DNA of 64,000 bases from Mycoplasma miroungigenitalium (GCF_013008635.1 NZ_CP053096.1:496001-560000), one strand, 5' to 3'. Positions 1-11,120 are shown, numbered from the stretch's first letter. The notes: generated by a model not told the origin, from the sequence alone. Numbers and translations are program-made.

Positions 1-952
1 ATTTATCTAACGTTAGGTCTGGGTTAATCGCTTGATTTTTTTCATTAATATTATAACCAAGCGATTTTGTAAAATTGCTCATGCTTTTTAATAGGGTTTC
101 ATATTCGCTATAAGTATATAAATTATTATTTAAAACATGATTTGAGTTGTTGACATAAAATGTTTGAGATGTGTGTGCTGCGCCTTGAAACGCCATTGTG
201 TTTTGAACTATCGGAGACTTAAAAGGCGTTAAATATGATAAGTATCACATTGTTTTTACACCAGCAATCTGCGCAAGCGGAAGAACTTGTCCGGATAAAA
301 ACATAGTCAGTATTAATAAGGTTGACCCAATTGCTTGAATCATCAAAATAGATTTAGAAATAGATACCAAGAATAATCCGACTGCTAGAGAAACCATGGT
401 TAAAATTATGAAACTGTATACATAACCGCCCCAGTGGATTCGCGTAAACAAATCTTTAATTGAAGATAAACGAACAGCAATGTTTTCACTTCCTAAAGCC
501 ACTGAATATAGTTCTTTACCTTCGATGAAATATCTACTTCCGAAAAATGCTAAGCTAACTAATCCTGTTCATAGACCCGAAAAAACCATAATTAAGAAGT
601 AATAACATGCAATTACTAATAAAAAGTTTATTGGTTTTATGTTTGTTGCTCCAATCCTTTTCAATAAGGTTGATTTTTTAAATTCAAATAAAGCAGTTGG
701 TAACGCAACGCAGGCAATTGCAAGCGGTCCAATTGAAAAAGTGGCTGCAATGATTATTTCATAACTAAAAATAGTACCAAGTATTATTGTAAAAACTATT
801 GGGTAACAAAAAGCAAAAAAAGGACCAACGAAAGCTTTTCAGAAGTGTTTATTAATTATTTGAATAATGCCTCAAAATGTGTTATCAGATTTGTGGTTTA
901 TCGATTTTTTAAAAGGATTTTTTTCCTTATTGTTTATTGCTCAATTCTTCAT
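1..952 (-). CDS. ABC transporter permease (ABC-2 type), 3' end outside window
   Basis: Membrane subunit of an ABC exporter. The frame is open from ATG 952 to the window edge when UGA is read as Trp (for example the W codon at 245-247). After a basic N-terminus it shows at least five hydrophobic segments (for instance residues 45-75, 80-105, 125-155, 185-215 and 220-240), followed by a polar, probably extracellular region. It begins 7 nt after the stop of the ATP-binding gene at 960-1811, so the two are one operon and very likely one transporter. The substrate cannot be read from the sequence. The ABC-2 class is inferred from the segment layout; the exact family is uncertain. Confidence 0.75.
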
Positions 953-959
953 ATTGCTC

Positions 960-1811
960 CTAAATAAATTCGTCTAAACAAGCACCAAGAGACCCATAAA
1001 TTTGAATAGTTTCTTCTTTTGTTCGGTCGTAAACCACTTTACCTTTGTTCATTATCACAATTCTGTCTGCCAGTTGTTCAATTTCTCTAATATCATGAGA
1101 AATTATTAATAATGTTGAATTAATTTCCTTGACATATTCCTTAATGAAATTTATCAATCTAGTTTTAATTTTTAAATCCAAACCTGTACTTAACTCATCT
1201 AATATAACTAATTCAGGTTTATTTATAATTGCTAGCAATGCATTAAGACGTTGGTGTTGACCACCAGAAAGTGAAGCGGCCTTATTAGTTAAGAATTCAT
1301 CAACCCCAAACACTTTAGTCAGATATAGTAATTCCTTTCCAGATGTTTTTGCGCCGTAGATTTTATTAACTGAATTTATTACATCAAGTACAGTCAAACC
1401 CTGTGGATACGACGAATCTTGGAATTGGATACCTATTTTTGATGCATCCATTTTGTTGTTAACTACACCATCGAAAAGATAATTTATGACTCCGGATGTA
1501 GGTCTTGAAATTCCGACTACCATTTCGACTGTGGTGGTTTTGCCTGCACCATTTGACCCTAATAAAGCAGTGTTTAAACCTTTATAAAAATTTAAACTCA
1601 TGTCATTGACGGCAAGCAGTTTGCCACCTTTTATTTTGAATGATTTTGTTAAATTTTTTATTTCAATTATTTTTTTATAATTTCTGTATTCCCGTGTTTC
1701 GATAGGCGGATGATTTGTAACTTTGTTATCATGTTCCATAAGTTGGTCAACCAAATTTTTAATGACTGGGTTTACATAGTCACCTGACATTTCTATATTG
1801 TTTTTTTTCAT
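960..1811 (-). CDS. ABC transporter ATP-binding protein
   Basis: Nucleotide-binding subunit, 283 aa, that powers the membrane partner encoded just downstream. Walker A is GSNGAGKTT, the signature is LSGGQHQR, Walker B is LVILDELSTGLD, and the switch histidine lies in ISHDIRE, all in canonical order, so it should be an active ATPase. An N-terminal extension of about 50 residues precedes the ABC domain and has no recognisable motif. The start ATG at 1809-1811 has GAGG upstream on the minus strand. It heads a two-gene operon with the permease and is divergent from pyrH. The drug/lipid exporter class (CcmA/DrrA-like) is likely; the substrate is unknown. Confidence 0.9.
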   Translation of the reverse strand: MKKNNIEMSGDYVNPVIKNLVDQLMEHDNKVTNHPPIETREYRNYKKIIEIKNLTKSFKIKGGKLLAVNDMSLNFYKGLNTALLGSNGAGKTTTVEMVVGISRPTSGVINYLFDGVVNNKMDASKIGIQFQDSSYPQGLTVLDVINSVNKIYGAKTSGKELLYLTKVFGVDEFLTNKAASLSGGQHQRLNALLAIINKPELVILDELSTGLDLKIKTRLINFIKEYVKEINSTLLIISHDIREIEQLADRIVIMNKGKVVYDRTKEETIQIYGSLGACLDEFI

Positions 1812-1987
1812 GTTTTCCTCTTTATTAAATAATTATACCTTAATATAAATATTAAATTCTTAATGATAAAACAGATTTTATGAAACAACTCTTCTTTTTA
1901 TTTTCCTTAAACTATTCTAATAGCAGTATTTTGGAAAAAATAATAGTATTTTATAGGTAAGATTATAAATTTAAATATAAATTACTT

Positions 1988-1993
1988 TATAAT
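1988..1993 (+). promoter_or_regulatory. Probable -10 box of pyrH-frr
   Basis: A perfect TATAAT lies 34 nt before the pyrH ATG, and a GGGAGT ribosome-binding site follows at 2012-2017. No convincing -35 box is seen, which is usual in mycoplasma promoters. The 1812-2027 gap between the divergent ABC operon and pyrH holds nothing else that I can identify. Confidence 0.5.
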
Positions 1994-2027
1994 ATTAATA
2001 ATTAATTAATAGGGAGTAATACTAATT

Positions 2028-2744
2028 ATGAAATACAAAAGAATACTCGTTAAACTTTCAGGCGAGGGTTTAGCAAATAAGTCAAAGAGTTTAGCAATTG
2101 ATTACACTTTAGTTGAAAACATTGCTCGTCAGTTAAAAAAAATTGTTGAAAAAGGAATTCAAGTTAGCGTTGTAATTGGCGGTGGTAACTTTTGAAGAGG
2201 GGCTAGTGCCGAAAAAAACGGTATTCCTCGTAATAGGGCTGACTACATTGGAATGATTGCCACAATTATGAATGGTTTAGCTTTACAGAGTGGTTTCGAA
2301 GAAATGGGCTTAAAAACCAGAGTCCAATCTTCTTTAAATATAGATCAAAGAGTGGCAGAATATTACATTAATGAAAAAGCTATAAAATATTTAGAAAATG
2401 GTGAGGTAGTAATTTTTGCCGGCGGAACAGGTAGACCTTACTTCACAACCGATACTGCTGCGACTCTTTGTGCATCTGAAATAGGAGCTGACGTAATACT
2501 TATGGGTAAAAATGGAGTTAAAGGCATCTATGATTCAGATCCAAAACACAATCCAAACGCAAAAAAATTTGATGTCATAACATACGATGAAATTCTTGAA
2601 CGAAAATTGCAAGTTATGGATTTAACAGCAACATCAATGGCTAGGGATAATAATATCGGATTAATTGTTTTTGATATTCAAGAACCTGATGCAATTTTAA
2701 GAGCAATCGAAGGAACAATTGAACTAACGGAGGTAACTAAATAA
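2028..2744 (+). CDS. pyrH: UMP kinase
   Basis: Phosphorylates UMP to UDP with ATP in pyrimidine nucleotide synthesis; cytosolic hexamer in the family. The 238-aa protein has the amino-acid-kinase fold motifs KLSGEGL near the N-terminus, GGGNFWRGA (the W is a UGA codon), the FAGGTGRPYFTTDTAA loop that binds nucleotide, and DPKHNPNAKKFD with the conserved YDE after it. Length matches the family. Start ATG 2028 follows GGGAGT with 10-nt spacing. Its stop overlaps the frr start by 1 nt, the standard bacterial pyrH-frr pair. Confidence 0.97.
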
Positions 2745-3295
2745 TGGAATTAGATTTATATTTATTAGATTTTGAAGAAACAGCTACAAAAGCTATTCAT
2801 CATTACGGTTTTGAATTGTCAAAAATCTCGACAGGACGTGCCAACCCGCAACTAATTAAGGGAGTTAAAATTGACTACTATGGTACACCAACTTCACTTG
2901 AAGAATTAGCCAGCATATCAGTACCGGAACCAGCCCAATTGCTTGTAAAACCATTTGATATGTCATCAGTTAAAGATATTTGCAAAGCTATTTTGGCGGC
3001 TAATTTGGGTGTACAACCAGTTGATGAAGGTAATCAAGTCCGTTTAACATTCCCTGCTTTGACTTCCGAAAGAAGAAAAGAATTAGTTAAAAGTCTTGCA
3101 AAATATACCGAACAAGCAAAAATTGGCGTAAGAAACGCTCGTCAAGATGCTATGAAAGCTATAAAAGCCGATGAAGAATTAAGTGAAGATGAACAAAAAA
3201 GATATCAAGATGTTATTCAAAAACATGTTGATGCAAAAGTGGAAATAATAAATAAAATGACCGCTGAAAAAGAGAAAGAACTAACGAGTTTATAA
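2744..3295 (+). CDS. frr: Ribosome recycling factor
   Basis: Splits the post-termination ribosome together with EF-G. 183 aa, the normal size. It shows the RRF hallmarks: LSKISTGRANPQLI at the tip of the long helix, YYGTPTSLEELASISVPEP, the VKPFD strand and the C-terminal VRNARQDAMKAIK helix. The ATG at 2744-2746 overlaps the pyrH TAA, indicating translational coupling. Confidence 0.97.
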   Translation: MELDLYLLDFEETATKAIHHYGFELSKISTGRANPQLIKGVKIDYYGTPTSLEELASISVPEPAQLLVKPFDMSSVKDICKAILAANLGVQPVDEGNQVRLTFPALTSERRKELVKSLAKYTEQAKIGVRNARQDAMKAIKADEELSEDEQKRYQDVIQKHVDAKVEIINKMTAEKEKELTSL

Positions 3296-3299
3296 GTTC

Positions 3300-3713
3300 A
3301 TGAAATTCAAAAAAGTATCCTTTTGAACAGTAACTGCCTTATCTATTTTTGCATTTATTGCTTCAGCGATATTGCTACTTGTATTATTTATTGTTGCTGT
3401 AATCAACACTAAAAATAATGGTGCTCCACAAAAAGAGCTTGCTTATACATTTCTAAAATTGATATTATCGTTTTTTATTGTATCTGTGTTGCTACATGTT
3501 ATTGCAATCCCGTTGGGAGTAATCTATTATAAACATAGGATATTTTATGCAAATGATTGAAATATTAGTGTATTTCAGTTTTTATTCCCTATCAGTGCAA
3601 CTATTTCATTAATGGTTTGAAAAAGTCAAGAAGAAAAAATAAGAAATGCTCAAAAAGCAAATACATTGTCAAAAATTAAAGATTTAAAATCAATTGATAA
3701 TCAAACCCAATAA
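3300..3713 (+). CDS. Small membrane protein, unknown function
   Basis: 137 aa with UGA read as Trp at three positions. Hydrophobic segments at about residues 8-37, 53-77 and 85-108 suggest three transmembrane helices. The N-terminus is short and basic and the C-terminal tail is charged (QEEKIRNAQKANTLSKIKD). It starts 4 nt after the frr stop and so probably belongs to the pyrH-frr operon, which ends at the hairpin at 3716-3746. I do not recognise a family. Confidence 0.7.
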
Positions 3714-3715
3714 TT

Positions 3716-3746
3716 AAAAACGTGTATAGCGAATATACACGTTTTT
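3716..3746. terminator. Bidirectional intrinsic terminator
   Basis: The stem CGTGTATA/TATACACG (3721-3728 with 3734-3741) has a 5-nt loop and is flanked by an A-run before and a T-run after. It can therefore end both the plus operon from pyrH and the minus operon that finishes at 3759. Confidence 0.85.
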
Positions 3747-3758
3747 CTTTGTTTTTAG

Positions 3759-4040
3759 TTAAATTATAGTCTTGATTTTTTTTACTTTTAATGGTTCTGT
3801 GCCGAAAGATTCGATTGTTGTTAAAAAAACTTTATATTCAGGCAATTTAGTAAATTTCAAAAAACTTTCTTCTGAACTTCAGCGTTCAAAAATCATGAAC
3901 TTATCTGCAACTCAAAACCCGTCTATTGATAAATTCAATTCTTGTTGTTTAGACTTGTATATTCATTCCTTGATAAATTTATTGAATTCATCTTTGGATT
4001 CTTTTTTAATTTTTATTTCTTTTGAAACTATGTAAATCAT
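3759..4040 (-). CDS. Small ABM-domain (quinol monooxygenase-like) protein
   Basis: 93-aa soluble protein. The sequence runs in the pattern of the antibiotic-biosynthesis-monooxygenase fold: a beta strand (MIYIVSKEIKI), a helix (KDEFNKFIKEWIYKSKQQ), a strand (LNLSIDGFWVADKFMIFERW), then SSEESFLKFTKLPEYKVFL. The phrase FERWSSEESFLKF resembles the conserved E-x-W...A-x-x-x-H region, but the usual histidine is not obvious. It starts 14 nt after the metG stop with GGAGG upstream, so it is the last gene of the rnr-trmN6-metG operon. The family is inferred and the function unknown. Confidence 0.6.
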
Positions 4041-4053
4041 ATTTCCTCCATTT

Positions 4054-5595
4054 TTATTTTAATCTTGAAAAGAACATAAATTTATCAATAGGTTTGATGT
4101 TATCAAACTTATTGAAATCATGTAATTTGTCTTTGCTAAATCCTTTGATATTTAACGCACTTGCAACTTCTTCAATTTTTTGTGGCATAACAATTTGTAA
4201 AGCTCAACTAATTGAGTATATACCATTTAATAATCTATTTAAAATTAAATTTAATTCTTCTAAATTATCAGTTAGTTTTCAAGGAGTGGTTTCATCAATG
4301 TATTTGTTTAATTTTGAACTTAATTCGATCATTTTCTTAAATGCTTTATCAATTTTAAACTCATCCATAAGTACTGAAAATTCAGTATCAAATAATAAGA
4401 TTGATTGTTCAATATTTAAATGAATTTCATTATCTGAACTTTTATATACGGTACCATTTTCGAATGAGTTTGAAATCATTTTAAGCGTTCTAGATACTAA
4501 ATTTCCAAAATTATTCACTAAGTCAGCATTGACCATTTCTTTAAGTTTGTCTTCACTGAAATTTCCGTCTTCACCAAAAATTATTTGACTAGCAAAGTAA
4601 TACTTAACCATTTCTGGGTGGTAATTTTTCAAAAGATATTCTGGTTCGATAGCATTTCCTAGAGATTTAGACATTTTGCGTCCATCTTTGTCTCTTAATA
4701 AACCATGACTCATTATATTGGTTGGCAATTTCATATCCAAAGCTTTTAAAAACATAGGTCAATAAATGAAGTGGAATCTAGAGATTTCTTTACCTAAAAT
4801 ATGAATAATTTCGTTACCATTTTCTCAATATTTACGATAATCTTCTCCAGGGTTTGTTAAATCAAATTTTAAAGCAGTAACATAGTTAAATAAAGCATCT
4901 AATCAAACATATAATGTGTGATTTGATTCTTCATTAATAGGAATTGCTCATTTTACATTAGTTCTAGTAACTGATAAATCTTCTAATCCTTCATTAACAA
5001 AATTTGACATTATTTCATTAAAAGTTTTATTTGGCAATAAAAAGTCTTTATTTTCCTGAACATAGCTTTCTCATCATGGTTGCATTTGTGATATTTTAAA
5101 AAAGTAGCTTTCTTCAGACATACGAATAAGCTCGTGTTTTGAAGTTGGGTGATAATATTTTCCTTCGATTTCTAACGCCTGTGCTTCAGTTAAAAATTCT
5201 TCGTCTTCAACTGAATACAAACCTTCATATTTGTCTTTATAAATAAATCCATTTTCCAAAAATCAAGAAAATATTTTCTTTACAACCAACTCATGGTTTG
5301 TGTTCGTCGTTCTAGAGAAATAATCAAAATGAATGTCTCATTTTTTTCACATTTCTTTATAAGCGGAAACTAATTCATCAACAAATTGTTGAGGATTTTT
5401 ATTTAATTTTTCAGCTTTATTTTGGATTTTTTGTCCATGTTCGTCACTACCTGTTAAAAATTTGACATCATAGCCCATAATTTGTTTGTAGTTTGCAATA
5501 GTGCGAGCCATTATTGTTGAGTATAAATGTCCAATATGCAATGGACCTGAGACATAATAAATCGGGGTTGTGATATAGCATGTTTTTTTATTCAT
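4054..5595 (-). CDS. metG: Methionyl-tRNA synthetase
   Basis: Charges tRNA-Met. 513 aa, class I. The N-terminus TTPIYYVSGPLHIGHLYS carries the HIGH signature, and the KMSKS loop is in GRKMSKSLGN. There are many in-frame UGA Trp codons, for example after LVSAYKEM (WKKWD), that would split it under the standard code. No C-terminal tRNA-binding (EMAP-like) domain is present, the short form usual in mollicutes. It starts 8 nt after the trmN6 stop and lies in the same minus-strand operon. Confidence 0.96.
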
Positions 5596-5603
5596 GATTC
5601 TCC

Positions 5604-6374
5604 TTAAACTTTTTTTGGTTTGTATAGCTCTTTAATTTCTGGCAGATATTCATGATCGATTTTATTTTGGGCATCATGAAGATAAAGGTTTGGTAAAAAA
5701 TGAACTCCTCAACCAGCTTGATATCTTGCCTCTATTAATACCAATTTTGGTTTATCGTTGACTCTCGGGATTATCATTTGTATTCTTTTGGGCTCAAATT
5801 TGAATTCGCGCATATATTGAAAACAATCAACAATTCTTTCGACAGGAATAACCATAGTTAAATAGCCTTTTTGCTCGATAATTTTTGCACTGCCTTGAAT
5901 AATTTGTTTTAAATTTAATTCTATTTCGTGAGTTGCGATTAATGTTTCTTCGCTAACATGTTTACTAACCTTCATATTTTCAGGTGGATAAAATGGTGGA
6001 TTAACTACTATCGATTGGTATTTTGTTAGATTGTTACGAGTGTGATTTTGATAAAAATCATTAAAATCAACATGTATAACTTTAATTTGATTAGATTTAT
6101 TATTAAGCTCAACATTCTTTTGTGCTAACTCAACTGCTTTTGATTGAATTTCAATTGCATCAATATTTAAATCTTTGTGTCGTTCACTGATAAAAATAGC
6201 TAATGCGCCATTATTAGTACCAATTTCAAGCATATTGGTAATGCGCTTGTTTATAAATACAAAATTTCCTAAAAGTATTGTATCTACAGAGTAATTAAAC
6301 ATATCCTTATCTTGATAAATATATAAATTTGAATCAAAACCTAGCGAATTTTTAACAAGCTTTCTATTTTCCAT
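5604..6374 (-). CDS. trmN6: tRNA1(Val) adenine-37 N6-methyltransferase-like protein
   Basis: 256-aa Rossmann-fold methyltransferase. The SAM-binding motif I reads MLEIGTNNGALAIF, an acidic motif II reads IDAIEIQ, and the catalytic N6-adenine motif is NPPFYPP. This is the YfiC/TrmN6 pattern, a family that methylates A37 of tRNA-Val. The C-terminal part (GVHFLPNLYLHD) is reached only through a UGA Trp codon. The start overlaps the rnr stop by 11 nt. The exact tRNA target is inferred from the family. Confidence 0.85.
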
Positions 6375-8550
6375 TTTTATTAAAATTTTTCTTTATTTTA
6401 TTTATGTTATTTTTTAAGTTTTTAAAATAATCGCCGTAGTTTTTGACTAAACAAGCATCAATTTTTCCATTTATCGGATCTGTTTTTGTAACAACCACTG
6501 CTACTTTGTCACCTAAACGGTATCTATTTTTAGATTTGGCACCTATAATTTCAGTTGCTTCATCGTTTATTGAGTATTCATCATCAGTCATGGTTGAGAT
6601 GTGAATTAGTGCGTTTGTTTTGTTTTCAAATTCAACAAACATACCAAATTTTAAAACACTTACGATTTGACAGTTAAAACTTTGACCTATTTTATTTCTA
6701 AAATATTCAGCATATAAAAGATCATTGGTATCTCTTTCGATTTGCATTGCTTTTTGTTCAGATTCACTTGTTTGTAAAGCTATCTGATCTAGAATCTTAT
6801 TCATGTGCTCTATTTTAGTTCTATCATTATTTAATAAAATTTCACGAATCACTCTATGTACAATTAAATCAGGATATCTACGAATTGGACTTGTAAAGTG
6901 ACAGTAATGTTTTGAAGCCAACCCAAAGTGTCCAATATTGTCTGGGCTATAAACAGCTTTTGACATAGTTCTTAAAAACATTATTTGCAGAAAACTATCA
7001 AATCTTTGTTGTTTAATTTTTTCTATTGTTTGTTGGAAAGATTTGGGGGTTATATTTTGGCCGCCTAATTCCACTTTTATATTTAAAGCATTCATAACTT
7101 GTTTGAAATAATTTATTTTCTCTTCACTAGGCGCTTCATGAACACGGAAAAGCAATGGTATTTTATGTTCTTCAAGAATTTTTGCAGTTTCTTCATTAGC
7201 TCTGACCATGAAGTCTTCAATCATTCTTTCACTTGTTCCGCTTTTGTCTACTACGACATCAATAACATGGTTATCTTGATCGAAAATTATTTTAGGTTCT
7301 TCAATTTCAAAATCTATATAACCTTCATCATTTTTAACATTTCTAATTTTTTGAGTTAATTCATAAGCTAAACCTAGCATTTTATTTAAATTATTATCTT
7401 CAAACCGTTTTTTATCATCAATAAATTCATTAACACGATTGTAAGTTAGTCTATATTTTGAGTTTATGATACCGGTAACTAATTTAGAAGAAATAGTGCG
7501 TCCGTAATTATCAATTTGTATGATGATACTCATTGTGAATCTATCTTCGTTTGGGTTTAAAGAACAAATTCCATTTGATAATTTTTCTGGAAGCATAGGA
7601 ATAACTTGGTTAGCTAGATAAGTCGAAGTTCCTCTTTTTAAGGCTTCTTTGTCAATTTCACTATTTTCAGTAACATAATAACTTACATCAGCAATGTGAA
7701 CTTGCAATTCATAATATTTATTATCAATTTTCTTAACACATATGGCATCATCAAAATCCTTGGTCGAATCACCATCAATTGTTACAACTAATTCATTTCT
7801 AAAATCAACACGTTTTTTCATTCCTTTTTCATCGATTGTATCAGGAATTTGGCTAGATTCATTTATGACGTTTTCTTCGAAACATTTTGGTAATTCACGT
7901 TCAGATAAAAGCGATTTTACATAGCATAATGGGTCGGATAAATTTGAAACTTTTTCAACTATATTAACTTCAATATTGCGGTCTTTATATGAATGTATTT
8001 TAGCCATGACTAAATCATCAAGTCGCGCATCGACATTGAATTCATTAATCATAAAATTAATATTTTTAAATTCTTTTTTTAGTGGTTTAAAAGTCATTTG
8101 GCCATTAGATAATTCTAATACACCACTAATTTTTTCATCATTACGTTCAACTATTGATGAAACAACACCAAAGGTTTTTTCATCTTTGTGATCCAAATAT
8201 TTGTAGACATTTAATGTAACTGTGTCACCGGACAAAGCTTTATTAAAATATTGAGAAGGTACAAAAAATGACTCGTTGTCTTCGGGATTTAAATCATAAA
8301 CAACATCAACGAAAGCAAATTTTCCTTCTGAAGCATATTTTAATTTACCAGTAACTTTAGTGATATTTTCCAATGCAATAAAAGTTTGATCCCTGAACAA
8401 ACATATTAAAAAATCATCTGACATTTTACGCAATGTTGTTGTCAGTTCTTTGTTTTTTGATACAGGTATTTTTAACCCTTTTGCAATTTGAATGAACGAT
8501 GTTTTTGGATTGTTTTTGATATATTCGTATATTTTTTCGGTATTTATCAT
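6364..8550 (-). CDS. rnr: Ribonuclease R
   Basis: 728-aa 3'-5' exoribonuclease that degrades structured RNA, the main processive exonuclease in mollicutes. A winged-helix-like N-terminus (about 1-60) is followed by cold-shock-like domains. The RNB catalytic core contains IDGDSTKDFDDAI (metal-binding aspartates), VHIADVSYYV, HFGLASKHYCHFTSPIRRYPD near the C-terminal side, and a final S1 domain (GQSFNCQIVSVLKFGMFVEF). It is followed by a lysine-rich tail. secG lies immediately upstream (3 nt), so the two are co-transcribed as in many Firmicutes. Confidence 0.97.
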   Translation of the reverse strand: MINTEKIYEYIKNNPKTSFIQIAKGLKIPVSKNKELTTTLRKMSDDFLICLFRDQTFIALENITKVTGKLKYASEGKFAFVDVVYDLNPEDNESFFVPSQYFNKALSGDTVTLNVYKYLDHKDEKTFGVVSSIVERNDEKISGVLELSNGQMTFKPLKKEFKNINFMINEFNVDARLDDLVMAKIHSYKDRNIEVNIVEKVSNLSDPLCYVKSLLSERELPKCFEENVINESSQIPDTIDEKGMKKRVDFRNELVVTIDGDSTKDFDDAICVKKIDNKYYELQVHIADVSYYVTENSEIDKEALKRGTSTYLANQVIPMLPEKLSNGICSLNPNEDRFTMSIIIQIDNYGRTISSKLVTGIINSKYRLTYNRVNEFIDDKKRFEDNNLNKMLGLAYELTQKIRNVKNDEGYIDFEIEEPKIIFDQDNHVIDVVVDKSGTSERMIEDFMVRANEETAKILEEHKIPLLFRVHEAPSEEKINYFKQVMNALNIKVELGGQNITPKSFQQTIEKIKQQRFDSFLQIMFLRTMSKAVYSPDNIGHFGLASKHYCHFTSPIRRYPDLIVHRVIREILLNNDRTKIEHMNKILDQIALQTSESEQKAMQIERDTNDLLYAEYFRNKIGQSFNCQIVSVLKFGMFVEFENKTNALIHISTMTDDEYSINDEATEIIGAKSKNRYRLGDKVAVVVTKTDPINGKIDACLVKNYGDYFKNLKNNINKIKKNFNKNGK

Positions 8551-8553
8551 AAA

Positions 8554-8793
8554 TTATTTAGTGAAGATTTTAACGCACACAGCCAGTATGATTATTAAAA
8601 TACCCATGGTGAACATTGTTCACTTCATGAATTTCTTCACACCCCTTTCTTTTGATGATTTAAATAGTTCCAAGTCGCCAGAACCAACTAATGCTCCTGA
8701 AAAGCCATTTGAGTCTGGAGACATCATTAAAGACACAATAATTACTATTACTGAAATAACAACAAGAATTATTGAGATTATTAAACTTGGCAT
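8554..8793 (-). CDS. secG: Preprotein translocase subunit SecG
   Basis: 79 aa. TM1 covers about residues 3-27, followed by the typical glycine-rich cytosolic loop MSPDSNGFSGALVGSGDLELF, then a second TM at about 52-73. Size, topology and position immediately before rnr all fit SecG, a small non-essential part of the SecYEG channel. GGAGG lies just before the ATG. Confidence 0.9.
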
Positions 8794-8826
8794 AGTGCCT
8801 CCTTGATAGGTTGTATTTAATATTAA

Positions 8827-8832
8827 ATTATA
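8827..8832 (-). promoter_or_regulatory. Probable -10 box of the secG-rnr operon
   Basis: Minus-strand TATAAT lies about 34 nt upstream of the secG ATG, with a strong GGAGG ribosome-binding site between them. No clear -35 is seen. Confidence 0.4.
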
Positions 8833-8912
8833 CTTTTGAATTATATACTATTACTTGATATTTTATATGCGTTTGTATGTGTTTAGATGAGATTCATATT
8901 GGACCGATAATA

Positions 8913-8942
8913 AAAAAACGAAATTAAATTATTTCGTTTTTT
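8913..8942 (-). terminator. Intrinsic terminator of the S41 lipoprotein gene
   Basis: A 12-bp perfect stem AAAAAACGAAAT / ATTTCGTTTTTT with a 6-nt loop overlaps the last codons of the gene. The T-run on the minus strand follows the stem. Confidence 0.75.
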
Positions 8943-10656
8943 GGAAGTTGTTTATAGCTTGCTCCATTTTTCTGAAATCATAAAAATCATCATATGGTAA
9001 CTTAATATCAGGTTCAATTCCATCCTCTATTTGTGTGCGATTCTTGTTTAAAAATAAGTTATTTGAAGATATTGCAACTGAAGTTCCGTCAGCTAAAACG
9101 GTAGGCATAATTGAAGCCATCCCGCCACCAGTTTTTGCGCCAATTATTAAACCTAAATCGTAATCTTTAACTATTGAGGTTAGTAAATTTGCGGCACTAA
9201 ATGTATTGTTGCTTACTAATAAAATAACTTGCTTACTTTTTAGTATATTTTTTGCTTGTATAAAGTCTTTACTTAAGTATTGCGTGCTAAATTTGCTCTC
9301 TGATAGTGTGGATTTGATTAGTGATTCATTTAAGTCATTGTAATTGTAAAATGATATTTCCTTATCTTTTGATAATAATTTGGCTATTCACAACATTATT
9401 GATAAATCTCCACCACCATTAGTTGATAAATCTATAATTATATTATTAACATCTTTGTGATTTTTCAACTTTAAAATCGAAGATAAGAATAAATTTTTTA
9501 ATTCAAAATCCTTGCCTTTTACATTCATATTTTGAGTAAATTCGTCAAAAGAAATGAATAAATTATTTCTTAAATAGCCGAAGAAATTTGTGTTCTGATC
9601 ACTATTTTCCAAAATCAAAGATCTTCTATTTTTTAATTGATTATCTAATTTAGCATATGTTTTTCTTTTGTTGCTTTGTTGATAATATTTAATGCGATAG
9701 TTGAATAAAGATGGAATGATTATATTAGAATGTAAATCATTTAGACTATTGAAAAAATTGAAATACGCCCCTGTGTAATTATCTGGATTAATATCTAACA
9801 TAGCATCCCTGTATTTATCTAGGATTGATTCTCATGAAGTATATTCATAATACTTATTTAAACCATAATAATTATTCATAAGGAATTTTAATGAATTGTA
9901 TGAATCTTCCCTAATCTCCTTAAAGGGCGTAATTCCGGGAAAGGCACAATCAAAGAAGTTTTTAAATTTTTTATTGTCAAAATTTACAATTTTTTCGAAA
10001 AGTTGATATTTTGTTCCGTCATAATATAAGTTGATATAGTTAGGCGATAAAAACAGAGTATTAAATATATAATAAGGTATTAAAATGTCATTTTCATAAC
10101 TGATTATTTTAAAACCATATTCACTTGTTTTTATTTTTTTATCATAACCGAAATTGCAGACTTTTTTATTAATTATGATACTATCTCCAAACATTTCGAC
10201 ATAATTATTAACTTCTTGAGTCTTGTTTTTATCATATTTATTGATTATTATTTCATCATTGATCGCGTCGATTGTAATATCAGGCCCATCATATTTATTT
10301 AAAATATTTATCACTCATGGTTCACTGTTTTTATCTATTTTTCAGTATTTTTCGAATAACTGCAACGATTTTTTTATTTTAATATATGGTGATGCATTTC
10401 CTTTGGTGTAATAATTAAAATTATCGTATATTTTATTAATATCTTCTGAATCAAACTTAACAAAATCGGCTTTTTTTATTATGTTCAAAACTTGATCTCT
10501 TTCGTCAATGTCACTAAAATTTTGATTATTTTCATAATCTGTTGATGAATTGTAATTGATTTTATTAGAACATGATGAAGAAATTGCAAAAACGGACAAA
10601 ACTGGAATAAAATTCAGTGTTTTTATAATTTTTATAAATTTTGAAATGTTTTTCAT
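8929..10656 (-). CDS. S41-peptidase-like surface lipoprotein
   Basis: 575 aa with UGA read as Trp. It has a basic N-terminus, a hydrophobic stretch (10-26) and a lipobox ending in SSSC, so it is a membrane-anchored lipoprotein. The C-terminal third looks like a C-terminal-processing (tail-specific) protease core. IIIDLSTNGGGDL matches the DLRGNGGG motif, SNNTFSAANLL holds the presumed nucleophilic Ser, and KTGGGMASIMPTVLADG follows, with the final DGIEPDI typical of the family. No PDZ domain is apparent. Mycoplasmas carry several such S41-like lipoproteins; the target is unknown. The prophage begins about 300 bp upstream of this gene. Confidence 0.8.
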
Positions 10657-11120
10657 TGTTTTATCCTTTCATTTTCCTAGATTAAATATTTTAAATTCAG
10701 TCTTTTTTTCATCTTTATTATCTATTAAATTTATATTTTAACTATAATATTATAATTATGGAACATTTTCTCAAATGATGAGCTCTCTGTTAATATTATT
10801 ATAATTCGGAAAAGCTTTTACCAAAAATAAATTTAAACTTTTTTAAACTATTTTAATTTACATTACTTTAAGTTAATATTTCTGCTTTTATACAATTAAA
10901 TAATAATTAAAATGCGGGGTAATATCGAGCTGTTGCTCCGCTAATCAAATCAGTATAAATGTTTGTTAAGTTAACAGGTAAATATTAGTTCCTTATCATA
11001 TGCAATTTAAAAAATTATTAATTTGCTAGGTTATGTATATATTAAAACCCGAGTCTTGTGTGTTGCCTCGTGTTCCTAAATTTTGTTTAATTATCTAAAA
11101 AAATAATATTGCAGGCACGT
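10657..11120. other. Non-coding prophage left junction
   Basis: 464 bp without a convincing reading frame. It contains the host promoter side of the S41 gene, a GC-rich hairpin around 10912-10945 (GAGC-tgtt-GCTC nested in GCGG/CCGC), the candidate attL core at 10966-10977, and the approach to the terminator at 11116. I see no tRNA gene here. Confidence 0.5.
10966..10977. repeat. Candidate attL core of the prophage
   Basis: TTAAGTTAACAG is identical to 45559-45570, just outside the last phage gene at the other end. It lies 144 bp from the integrase gene, as expected for a tyrosine-recombinase attachment site. The sequence has an inverted TGTT...AACA arrangement around the centre. Assignment rests on the match and position only. 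Confidence 0.55.

Noticed and set aside
10912..10945. GC-rich hairpin as tRNA or tmRNA gene (classical attachment site)
   Set aside because: No cloverleaf, no T-loop and no CCA-like end; only a local stem.
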